Assembly (NCBI GenBank): GCA_007122945.1
Contig: SKSP01000324.1
Coordinates: forward strand, 1-7,395
From: Ilumatobacteraceae bacterium
GTDB taxonomy: Bacteria > Actinomycetota > Acidimicrobiia > Acidimicrobiales > Ilumatobacteraceae
Reading direction: 5' to 3'
Length of the DNA: 7,395 nucleotides
The notes beneath the pieces are model-generated. The model was not told the DNA's origin. It worked only from the letters and a program-made list of their open reading frames with translations, and did no database searches. Each line of letters begins with the position of its first letter. Position 1 is the stretch's first letter. Shown in pieces: positions 1 through 6,213 of this stretch. A program made the translations under genes and the position numbers.

Positions 1-1
1 C

Positions 2-1885
2 CCCGAGGTCGTCACGCCACCCGTCGCGTCGCCCGCCCGCACCGAGGCGCCGACCACGATCGCCGTCGTGGGCGACTCGATCTCCCAGGGCACAGGATCG
101 AACGGTCCAGGCTCGCCGGGCGGCGGCATCGGCTCGCCCCGACCGGCCGCGTCGTGGGCGACGGGCGACCACCCTGGTCTCGACAGCTACGCCCAGCGAC
201 TCGAGGTGGTCCGTGGCGGTCCCGTCACGACCGTCGACCTGTCGGCGAACGGCGCGAGCATCCGCGACGACCTCGTCGACCAGGTCCGCGCCGTCCCGGC
301 CGGGACCGACCTCGTGCTGATCCAGATGGGCGGCAACGATCTGTGCCGGTCGGGAGAGGCCGCCATGACCCCGATCGACACCGCCCGCACCGAGGTGCGC
401 TCGGCGCTGGCGTGGTTGCGCGAGCACCGTCCCGACACGGTCGTCAGCCTCTCGTCGATCCCCGACATCTACTCGCTGTGGTACGTGCGCGGAGCCCCGC
501 ACAAGGGCGAGCAGTTCCCGTTCGTCGGCTTCGTCGTGTCGGGCCGCGAGGGGCCGCGGGCGCCTCGCAGCACCGTCGAGAACAACAACAAGCGGGCCGC
601 CCGGCTCCTGTGGGACACGCTCGGCGTGATCCCGTGCCGGACGATGCTGTTCCGCCCGAACATCCCGCGCAACGCCGGCCCGACGCCCGACCCGACGAAC
701 ACCGCCGAGCAGCGCCGGCTGCGGGTCCGCGACCACAACATCGCCCTGAACGAGGTGCTCGCCGAGGAGTGTGCGGCGATGCTGCGGTGCAGCTTCGACG
801 ATCACGCCGTGTTCGACCTGGTCGCCAACCGCGACGCCGACGGCGTCCTGCTCGCCGACAAGGACGACTGGACGTTCGTCGATTCCGACATCTCGACCCA
901 GGACCACTTCCACCCCTCGTTCGACGGTCAGCGCAAGCTCGCCGAGGCGGCGTGGGCGGCCGGCCCCGACTGGACCGACGTCACGCCGCCGGCCGGGTTC
1001 GCGTCGGTGCACCCCGTCGACGGCGTCGAGGGCCCGTCGGCGCACGGCTGGTACACGGGGCCCGTCACCGTCGACGTGTGGTTCCGCGACGACGCCGGGG
1101 TCCGCGGCGTGGAGTACCGGGTGCACGGCGCGAACGACCGGGTGACGAACGGTGACGGCGAGCCGCCGTGGGCCGAGGTGATCGGCGATCGGATCTCGGT
1201 GTCGGTCGTGCACGACGGCGAGACGTGGGTCGAGGCGCGAGCCCTCGACGTGAACGGCAACCTCAGCGCGTCGCAGATCGTCCCGATCCGGATCGACCGG
1301 CACGCCCCGACCGCCACGATCACCGCCCCCGTCGACGGCGAGGTGATGACGCTCGGCGCACCGGTGGTCGCCCGCCACGGGTGCGACGACGTCGGCTCCG
1401 GCGTCGTGTCGTGCGAGACGAGCACGACGGCGGGCGTCTTCGTCGACGCCTCGACGGTCGGCGAGCACCGCGTCTCGCTGCGCGCCGTCGACGCCGCGGG
1501 TCACGTCACCACCGTCGAGCACACGTACCACGTCCACTACGACTGGTCCGGCACGACCGGCCCGCTCGAGCGGGGCGCGCCCCGCGAGGTCGTGACCGGT
1601 CACCCGTTGCCGGTCCACTTCGTGCTCCATGACGCCAGTGGCCGCCCCGTCCCCGACGCGGAGGTCGACCTGGCGCTCGTCGGCCCCGACGGCACGGAGC
1701 GGCCGGCTGCCACATCACCCGGCCGGCACACCCGTCTCGGGCCGGATTGGCACGCGTGGGCTGCCCGCCACGGCGGTCACCTCGCGCTGGTCGACACCGG
1801 TGGGCTCGCACCGGGGGTGTGGGACGTCGTGATCCGCCCCGACGACGGCACCGAGCGCCGCGTCAACGTGGTCGTGCGATCATGA
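2..1885 (+). CDS. Secreted-type SGNH/GDSL hydrolase with Ig-like and PxKF-like C-terminal modules (5' end missing)
   Basis: The reading frame is open to the left edge, so the true start and the expected signal peptide lie outside the window. Counting the GTG at 68 as residue 1, the SGNH catalytic blocks are all visible. GDS is at 2-4 (nucleophile Ser4), block II Asn61-Gly62, GGND at 88-91, and DHFH at 279-282 supplies the Asp/His pair. Known members of this superfamily are esterases, lipases or deacylases; the substrate here is unknown. After about residue 305 comes an OmpL47-like repeat (GWYTGPVTV to about 415). An Ig-like module follows, with a Cys439/Cys449 pair in a CDDVGSG context. The C-terminal module (about 490-605) resembles PxKF domains, with PVHF at the signature. 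This tail is typical of exported actinobacterial enzymes and may mediate surface or polymer attachment. The 22 residues before GDS are Pro/Ala/Thr-rich, like a linker. The stop overlaps the next start by ATGA. Catalytic family is firm; location is inferred. Confidence 0.88.
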   Translation, partial: PEVVTPPVASPARTEAPTTIAVVGDSISQGTGSNGPGSPGGGIGSPRPAASWATGDHPGLDSYAQRLEVVRGGPVTTVDLSANGASIRDDLVDQVRAVPAGTDLVLIQMGGNDLCRSGEAAMTPIDTARTEVRSALAWLREHRPDTVVSLSSIPDIYSLWYVRGAPHKGEQFPFVGFVVSGREGPRAPRSTVENNNKRAARLLWDTLGVIPCRTMLFRPNIPRNAGPTPDPTNTAEQRRLRVRDHNIALNEVLAEECAAMLRCSFDDHAVFDLVANRDADGVLLADKDDWTFVDSDISTQDHFHPSFDGQRKLAEAAWAAGPDWTDVTPPAGFASVHPVDGVEGPSAHGWYTGPVTVDVWFRDDAGVRGVEYRVHGANDRVTNGDGEPPWAEVIGDRISVSVVHDGETWVEARALDVNGNLSASQIVPIRIDRHAPTATITAPVDGEVMTLGAPVVARHGCDDVGSGVVSCETSTTAGVFVDASTVGEHRVSLRAVDAAGHVTTVEHTYHVHYDWSGTTGPLERGAPREVVTGHPLPVHFVLHDASGRPVPDAEVDLALVGPDGTERPAATSPGRHTRLGPDWHAWAARHGGHLALVDTGGLAPGVWDVVIRPDDGTERRVNVVVRS

Positions 1886-2658
1886 CCCGGCTGAGCCTCG
1901 CGGCCGGGTCGGTGCTCGACGCTGCCGCCGACGAGGTGGTGCGAGCTGCGGCGGGTGCCGGGTTCGACGCCGTCGGCCTCCGTCTGTCGGACCACCACGC
2001 GCTCGACGTCTCGCGACGTGCCGATCTCCGCCGGCTGGCCACCGACCTCGGCGTCGACATCCACGACGCCGAGGTGCACCGCATCGGCGCGGCCGCCGCC
2101 GACGTCGACCCGCTGCTCGACGCCGCGGCCGAACTCGGCGCCGAGTTCGTGCTCGTCGTGTCCGACCTCCCCGACCTCGGAGCGACGTGTGACGCACTCG
2201 CCGACGTGGTCGCCCGAGCGGCGGCGCGCGGCCTCCGCGTCGGGCTCGAGTACATGGCGTGGACGACGCCCACGGCCCCGGCCGCGGCCGTCGACCTGGC
2301 GGCCGACACCGGCGCGTGGGTGGTCGTCGACCTGTTGCACCACCACCGGGTCGGTGCCGGCCCGGCAGAGCTGGCGGCGGTGGTCGGGTCCGGACGGCTC
2401 GGCTGGGTCCAGCTCGCCGACGCCCCTGCCGCGGCGCCCGCTGATCTGGTGCACGAGGCCCGCCACGCCCGCTTCCCACCCGGCGAGGGCGACCTCCCGC
2501 TGCACGACCTGCTGGCGAGGCTGCCAGGCGACGAGGTGACCGTCAGTGTGGAGGTCCAGAGCGACGAGCTGTCCGGCCGCCTCGGCGCGGGCGACCGGGC
2601 GCGCCACCTCGCAGCGATGGCCCGGCGGGTGCTCGACGGCGTCGACGAGCGCGGCTGA
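1882..2658 (+). CDS. Sugar phosphate isomerase/epimerase-like TIM-barrel protein
   Basis: A 258-residue cytoplasmic protein of the xylose-isomerase-like TIM-barrel superfamily (AP endonuclease 2 fold), which includes IolE/IolH-type and keto-sugar epimerase enzymes that use a divalent metal. Barrel strands and likely metal ligands are visible: GLEYMAW (Glu123), WVVVDLLHHH (Asp150 and nearby His153-155), WVQLADA (Gln177, Asp180) and VSVEVQS (Glu224). The ARFPPGEGDLPL stretch (about 195-206) matches a conserved loop in this subgroup. The third ligand position, often His in ketose epimerases, is Gln177 here. The start ATG at 1882 overlaps the upstream stop by four bases. It has no clear Shine-Dalgarno of its own, which suggests translational coupling to the hydrolase gene. 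A longer in-frame extension to an upstream GTG/ATG would only run through the hydrolase gene and has no family similarity. The substrate is not predictable; isomerase, epimerase and dehydratase activities all occur in the superfamily. Confidence 0.87.
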   Translation: MTRLSLAAGSVLDAAADEVVRAAAGAGFDAVGLRLSDHHALDVSRRADLRRLATDLGVDIHDAEVHRIGAAAADVDPLLDAAAELGAEFVLVVSDLPDLGATCDALADVVARAAARGLRVGLEYMAWTTPTAPAAAVDLAADTGAWVVVDLLHHHRVGAGPAELAAVVGSGRLGWVQLADAPAAAPADLVHEARHARFPPGEGDLPLHDLLARLPGDEVTVSVEVQSDELSGRLGAGDRARHLAAMARRVLDGVDERG

Positions 2659-2663
2659 TCAGC
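2654..2663. other. Perfect 10-bp palindrome containing two abutting convergent stop codons
   Basis: GCTGATCAGC reads the same on both strands. Its core TGATCA is the TGA stop of the isomerase gene (2656-2658) joined directly to the TGA stop of the leftward P450 gene (2661-2659). The convergent genes therefore have zero intergenic bases and no room for a conventional terminator between them. Transcripts probably run into each other. The palindrome has no loop or T-tract, so it is not called a terminator. Confidence 0.85.
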
Positions 2664-3873
2664 TGCCGAGCACGACCGGGTACCGGCCGAAGTAGGGGCG
2701 GGTGGTGGACGCGTCCATCTCCGGTGGGTCGTCGGGGTCGGGGCGGGCGCCGTGGTCGAACAGCACCTGCACCGCCTCTGGGACGAGCCCGAAGACGTGC
2801 TCGTCGAGCGAGCCGTCGTCGGGGTGGAAGATCAGCCCGGCGGCCAGATCCTGGCCGATGCACGCGTGCATCCCCGATCCGAACGACAGCCCGTACGGTG
2901 GCACGCCGTCGGGGAGCTCGCGGCGCGGGTCGAACTCGTCCGCGGTGGGCCCGAAGACGACCGGGTCGCGGTTGACCGCCAGCAGGTCGATCACGACCTT
3001 GTCGCCCTTCGGGATCCGGCGGCCCGAGCGCAGCTCGACGTCCTCCAGCGCCCACCGCATGGCGACCGGGCTGGAGGGCTGCAACCGGACCGTCTCGTGC
3101 GTGCAGCGCTGCACGAACAGCCGGTCCGTGCGGACGGTCTCGGCGTCCTCGGGGTGGGCCTCCAACCACGTGAAGATGTGGTGGGCGACCCGCGTGAACG
3201 CGGTGGCCGACGTGTGCGCCCCGGCCAGCAGGTAGAACGCGACCTCGCGCACGATCACGTCGTGGGGCAGGTGCAGGTCGTCCTGGTTGACCATCAAGAT
3301 GCTGAGCACGTCGCGGGGCGGCTCGTCGCCGGCGTCGATGATCGCCTGCCGACGGGCCATCGACGGTTGCACGAACTCGGCGTCGAACGCCGCCAGCTTC
3401 TCGGCGACCTCGGCCCGCTTGGCGTCCTGGTCGCCGGTGTAGTGGGCGAGCGTGGCGCCCTCGATGAAGCGCATCAGGTAGTCGTAGAGGTGGCGCGTCT
3501 CCTCGGGCGTGCCGAGCGGTCGGTCGACGCCGGCGGTGAGCGCGGCGAGGTTCATCATCAGCTGGTGGCCGAGATCGACCAGCTCGGCCCGCCCGGCCTC
3601 GAGGTACGGCGCGTACGTCTCGGCGATGATCGGCGGGAACAGCTCGCGCTCGTACAGCTCGAACGTCTCGCGGCGGAACAACCGGTTCTCGAGCCGGCGT
3701 CGGTCGCGGTGCTCGGCGCCGTGCAGGTTGACGAGCACGTCGCCCATCACCACCTCCCCGGCGTCGTACAGCGCCTGTCGGAGCGCCTTCTGCCGGTACG
3801 CGTCGCGCGCCTCGTCCCACGTCGTGATCGTGTGGACCTCCGGCGCGGCGGTCCCGGTCGTCGTCTCGGTCAT
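2659..3873 (-). CDS. Cytochrome P450, copy 1 (N-terminally short, His in the I-helix acid position)
   Basis: A 404-residue soluble bacterial-type P450, a heme monooxygenase that would need electrons from a ferredoxin or similar partner not seen here. Motifs in order are the C-helix region GAEHRDRRRLENRLF (52-66, His55 and Arg58/59 as likely heme-propionate contacts), I-helix AGAHTS (217-222), ExxR as ETVR (260-263) and the heme loop FGSGMHACIG (331-340) with Cys338 as the iron ligand. Two things are odd. His220 sits where Asp or Glu normally precedes the conserved Thr. The protein also starts almost directly at the B-helix-like TTWDEARDAYR, so the usual N-terminal 40-50 residues (A helix and first beta sheet) are missing. 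The ATG at 3873 has a strong GAGGGGGG site five bases upstream. It is the last gene of the leftward operon, 34 bases after SDR 1. It is paralogous to the P450 at 6214. Family is certain; substrate is unknown. Confidence 0.95.
   Translation of the reverse strand: MTETTTGTAAPEVHTITTWDEARDAYRQKALRQALYDAGEVVMGDVLVNLHGAEHRDRRRLENRLFRRETFELYERELFPPIIAETYAPYLEAGRAELVDLGHQLMMNLAALTAGVDRPLGTPEETRHLYDYLMRFIEGATLAHYTGDQDAKRAEVAEKLAAFDAEFVQPSMARRQAIIDAGDEPPRDVLSILMVNQDDLHLPHDVIVREVAFYLLAGAHTSATAFTRVAHHIFTWLEAHPEDAETVRTDRLFVQRCTHETVRLQPSSPVAMRWALEDVELRSGRRIPKGDKVVIDLLAVNRDPVVFGPTADEFDPRRELPDGVPPYGLSFGSGMHACIGQDLAAGLIFHPDDGSLDEHVFGLVPEAVQVLFDHGARPDPDDPPEMDASTTRPYFGRYPVVLGS
3661..3729 (-). repeat. Inverted repeat arm within P450 copy 1
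   Basis: This 69-base segment, read on the minus strand, matches 6322-6390 on the plus strand at 62 of 69 positions by hand comparison. It includes a 21-base identical block (3709-3729) and a 17-base identical block (3683-3699). It encodes NLHGAEH through RRETF of the C-helix region. The repeat reflects paralogy of the two P450 genes and is not a mobile element. Confidence 0.8.
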
Positions 3874-3878
3874 CTCGA

Positions 3879-3886
3879 CCCCCCTC
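3879..3886 (-). promoter_or_regulatory. Strong ribosome binding site for P450 copy 1
   Basis: GAGGGGGG on the minus strand lies five bases before the ATG at 3873, inside the 34-base gap after SDR 1. It is the best Shine-Dalgarno match in the operon. It supports the short N-terminus of this P450 as the real start, and it suggests independent initiation on the shared message. Confidence 0.6.
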
Positions 3887-3907
3887 GTCGATGTCGTGTG
3901 CGGATGT

Positions 3908-4672
3908 TCATGCGCTGGTGACCCCCAGGCTCAAGCCGCCGTCGACGGTGAGCACCGAACCGGTGGTCCACTCGGCGCGGACCAGGTACTCGACCGCTTC
4001 GGCGACCTCGGCGGTGGTGCCGATCCGCCCGAGCGCGTGCGCCGGTCCGAGGTCCTCGAGGCGCCGTCGGGCCGTCTCGTCGTCGAACAGGCCGGCGCGC
4101 TGGTTGATCTCGGTGAACACGCCGCCCGGGCGCACGCACGAGACGCGCACCTCGTCGGGACCGAGCTCGGCCGCGAGCACCCCGGTCAGGGTCTCGACCG
4201 CGCCCTTGGTGGCCGCATAGGGCGACGCGCCGGGGAACGCCCGCTGCGAGTGCACCGACCCGATGAACACGACCGCGCCCCTCGACTCGCGCAGGTGCGG
4301 CAGTGCCGCCTGGGTGAGCATCACCGCGCCGACGACGTTCGAGTGGAACAGCGCGAGCAGTTCCGTCTCGTCGAGCTCGGCGAGGGGGCCGCGGTACATG
4401 TTGCCGGCGTTGTTCACCAGCGCATCGAGGCGCCCGTCGCCGTGCTCGACGGCCGCTGCGACCATCGCCGTCCGGTCGGCGGGCACCGTCACGTCGCCGA
4501 CGACGGCTCGGCACGCCTCGCCGATCGATCCCGCGACGGCGTCGATGCGGTCCGGGCGTCGCCCCGAGATCGTGACCCGGGCCCCCGCCGCGGCGAGGTG
4601 GCGGGCGATCCCCTCGCCGATGCCGGAGCCGCCACCGGTGACGAGCACGGACATCGCGTCGATCGGACGCAT
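3908..4672 (-). CDS. Short-chain dehydrogenase/reductase 1 (probably NADP(H)-type)
   Basis: A 254-residue classical SDR with a Rossmann fold, cytoplasmic, interconverting an alcohol and a ketone. The nucleotide-binding motif is TGGGSGIG (12-19). The structural motif is NNAG (87-90). The catalytic tetrad is Asn112, Ser139, Tyr152 and Lys156 (YAATK), with the normal 13-residue Ser-Tyr spacing. After beta-strand 2 the sequence reads TISGRRPDR. Basic residues there, with no Asp at the strand end, favour NADP(H) in this family. The protein ends shortly after the usual VDGG motif. The ATG at 4672 shares its A with the TGA of the upstream ThuA-like gene (TGATG), and a GGGGG run seven bases before it could serve as ribosome binding site. 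A later in-frame ATG at 4654 has no such site and is less likely. The gene sits between the ThuA-like gene and P450 copy 1, which suggests it acts on a hydroxylated product or its precursor. The substrate is unknown. Confidence 0.92.
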   Translation of the reverse strand: MRPIDAMSVLVTGGGSGIGEGIARHLAAAGARVTISGRRPDRIDAVAGSIGEACRAVVGDVTVPADRTAMVAAAVEHGDGRLDALVNNAGNMYRGPLAELDETELLALFHSNVVGAVMLTQAALPHLRESRGAVVFIGSVHSQRAFPGASPYAATKGAVETLTGVLAAELGPDEVRVSCVRPGGVFTEINQRAGLFDDETARRRLEDLGPAHALGRIGTTAEVAEAVEYLVRAEWTTGSVLTVDGGLSLGVTSA

Positions 4673-5379
4673 CAGCAGGCCCCCGCCACCCAGTCGACCG
4701 CGCCGCGGATCAGCCGCACGTGGTCCTGCTGGTTGAGCGATCGGGCGTCGTGCCCCAACCCGTCGTACACGACCCGACCCTCCCCGAAGCGGTGCGCCCA
4801 CGCGATCGGCTGGAGCTCGTCGTCGGCGGTCCGCCGGGCGTGGGCCAGGGGGTCGATGCCGGGCCGCAGTTCGAGGTCGCCGTAGACCTCGTCCTCCACG
4901 AAGAACTCGGACGGGAGCGATGCCGTCACCGGATGTCGGTTGCCGCTCCGTTCGCCGACGACCACCGTGACCGACGCGGGCGGCGGGTGCGACGAGTGCC
5001 CCCACGACCACGCGCCTCCGAGCACGTCGCCCCACTCGGGCCAGTCGTCGAAGCAGATCGACGCGGTGTGGTTGCCGAACAACCCACCGCCGGCGGCGAC
5101 GAAGTCGGAGATCGCCCGTCGGGTCGCCTCGGGCGTGTGGTACCCCCATCGGTCACGCCACGGCGCGTAGCGGTCGTCGAGCATCCGCCACCGCAGCGCG
5201 TTGATGGCGAGGACGTCGACGTCGTCGGATCCGAGGCGCTCCGCCGCGACGTCAGGATGGTCGAGCACGTCGACGATCTCGTGGCCGCCACCGGCGATGA
5301 CCCACGTGAGGGCGGCGCCGAGCGCCGAGAAGTCGTGGGCGTGGTCGGGCCCGCCGGTGAGCACGAGGACGCGCGCCAT
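4672..5379 (-). CDS. ThuA-like (trehalose utilization) domain protein
   Basis: A 235-residue single-domain protein of the ThuA family, which has a class I glutamine-amidotransferase-like fold. The supporting stretches are the N-terminal strand RVLVLTGG (3-10), GGGLFGNHTASICFDDW (97-113) followed by LGGAW, then FFVEDEVYG (159-167) and PIAWAHRFGEGRVVYDGLGHD (191-211), which is the family's C-terminal signature. In rhizobia ThuA works with ThuB in forming 3-keto derivatives of trehalose-like disaccharides. Many homologues in other clusters have no assigned reaction, so trehalose should not be assumed here. It starts at ATG 5379, sharing one base with the SDR 2 stop, with a weak GGAG about ten bases upstream, and it ends in a one-base overlap with SDR 1. 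An in-frame extension further upstream would lie inside SDR 2 and is not supported. Its place between two SDRs suggests it handles an oxidised intermediate. No signal peptide is visible. Confidence 0.85.
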   Translation of the reverse strand: MARVLVLTGGPDHAHDFSALGAALTWVIAGGGHEIVDVLDHPDVAAERLGSDDVDVLAINALRWRMLDDRYAPWRDRWGYHTPEATRRAISDFVAAGGGLFGNHTASICFDDWPEWGDVLGGAWSWGHSSHPPPASVTVVVGERSGNRHPVTASLPSEFFVEDEVYGDLELRPGIDPLAHARRTADDELQPIAWAHRFGEGRVVYDGLGHDARSLNQQDHVRLIRGAVDWVAGAC

Positions 5380-6173
5380 CAGCCGTGCACTCCGCGGTCG
5401 CCCGCCCGACCGTGCCCCACGGTGTCGACCGACGTCGGGCGAGGCAGGTGGGCGATCACCGAGCCGGTCACGCCACCGTCGACCATCAGGTTCTGGCCCG
5501 TCACGTATCCGGCAGCGTCGGACGCCAGCCACAACACGGCCTCCGCGACGTCGTCGGCCGTGCCGAGTCGACCGAGCGGCACCTTGGACTCACGTGCGAC
5601 ACGGGTGGCCGGGTCGGCGTAGATCGGCGCCGACATGCCGGCGTCGATCAGCCCCGGGGCGACGGCGTTGACACGGATGCCGTGGGCGCCCCACTCGAGC
5701 GCCATCTGGGAGGTCAGCAGCGCGACGGCCGCCTTCGACGGCCCATAGGCACCGGCGTTCGGGCCGGCCGCCACGCCGTTCATCGAGGTGACGTTGACGA
5801 TCGCGCCGGTCCGGCCGGCGGCGATCCAGCGGCGTGCGGCGGCTCGGGCCACGAGGAACGTGCCCGTCACGTTGACGTCGAGCACCGCCCGCCAGTCGGC
5901 GGCGGCGATGTCGACGAGCGGGGCGAAGCGGACGATGCCGGCGTTGTTGACGACCACATCGGGCGCGCCGAACGCGTCGACGACCCCCTCGACGACCTCC
6001 TCGTCGGCGACCGACGCGACGAACACGGCCGCGCCCGGCGGCGGAGCGTTCGGTTCGCGCACGTCGACGATGCCGACGCGGTAGCCCGCGGCGACGGCGC
6101 TCGCGGCGATCGTCGCACCGATGCCGGACGCGGCACCGGTCACGAGCAGCGATCGTCCCCCTGACACGGGCAC
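5379..6173 (-). CDS. Short-chain dehydrogenase/reductase 2 (probably NAD(H)-type), first gene of the leftward operon
   Basis: A classical SDR, 264 residues from GTG 6173 or 262 from GTG 6167. Numbering from 6173, it has TGAASGIG (12-19), NNAG (76-79) and the tetrad Asn101, Ser130, Tyr143, Lys147 (YGPSK), all intact. Beta-strand 2 ends VGIVDVRE. Asp37 at that place favours NAD(H), unlike SDR 1. After the VDGG motif there is an extra tail of about 28 residues (237-264), longer than most classical SDRs, which may matter for oligomer contacts or simply be a drifted end. The start is uncertain. AGGG lies only two bases before GTG 6173 but eight before GTG 6167, so 6167 may be the true start. A longer frame to an ATG at 6263 would overlap the coding start of the divergent P450 and shows no SDR similarity. 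It is co-transcribed with the ThuA-like gene (TGATG overlap). It likely oxidises a secondary alcohol; the substrate is unknown. Confidence 0.92.
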   Translation of the reverse strand: MPVSGGRSLLVTGAASGIGATIAASAVAAGYRVGIVDVREPNAPPPGAAVFVASVADEEVVEGVVDAFGAPDVVVNNAGIVRFAPLVDIAAADWRAVLDVNVTGTFLVARAAARRWIAAGRTGAIVNVTSMNGVAAGPNAGAYGPSKAAVALLTSQMALEWGAHGIRVNAVAPGLIDAGMSAPIYADPATRVARESKVPLGRLGTADDVAEAVLWLASDAAGYVTGQNLMVDGGVTGSVIAHLPRPTSVDTVGHGRAGDRGVHG

Positions 6174-6213
6174 GACCCTACCGAGCCTAGAGTGCAGGGG
6201 GAAGGGGGTAGTC
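6174..6213. promoter_or_regulatory. Divergent start region between the SDR-led operon and P450 copy 2
   Basis: About 40 non-coding bases separate the two divergent start codons, so promoters for both directions must lie here or reach into the genes. On the + strand, TAGAGT (6188-6193) is a possible -10 element upstream of P450 copy 2. On the - strand, TAGGCT (6189-6184) and TAGGGT (6180-6175) fit TANNNT. The second would suit a nearly leaderless start at GTG 6167. No convincing -35 boxes and no clear operator dyad were seen. The location is strongly implied by gene layout; the exact boxes are guesses. Confidence 0.45.
6201..6208 (+). promoter_or_regulatory. Ribosome binding site deciding the GTG start of P450 copy 2
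   Basis: GAAGGGGG lies five bases upstream of GTG 6214, and a purine-rich run extends back to 6196. The frame stays open further upstream, so this site plus alignment with the paralogue is what fixes the start. Confidence 0.6.

Noticed and set aside
1747..1881. Upstream in-frame extension of the isomerase-like gene to 1747
   Set aside because: It overlaps the C-terminal PxKF-like module of the hydrolase in another frame and is Arg-rich. The barrel starts right after ATG 1882.
2640..2700. Rho-independent terminator between the convergent genes
   Set aside because: Only a loopless 10-bp palindrome and short GC-rich dyads are present, without a T-tract on either strand.
2752..3921. Long open frame (389 codons) on the + strand opposite P450 copy 1
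   Set aside because: It is the mirror of a strongly biased high-GC gene. The product is low-complexity and rich in Val, Arg, Gly and Asp, with no family motif, while the minus strand has all P450 motifs.
4673..5149. N-terminal extension of SDR 1 through the ThuA-like gene, giving a 413-residue product
   Set aside because: The extra part is Arg-rich shadow of the ThuA-like gene. The SDR fold begins immediately after ATG 4672, which has the TGATG coupling.
5380..5532. N-terminal extension of the ThuA-like gene to an ATG at 5532
   Set aside because: The added residues lie antiphase within SDR 2 and look like shadow sequence. The family strand RVLVLTGG begins right after ATG 5379.
4720..5622. 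300-codon + strand open frame opposite the ThuA-like gene and SDR 2
   Set aside because: It has no recognisable motif and a composition typical of antisense frames at high GC. Both genes on the other strand are well supported.
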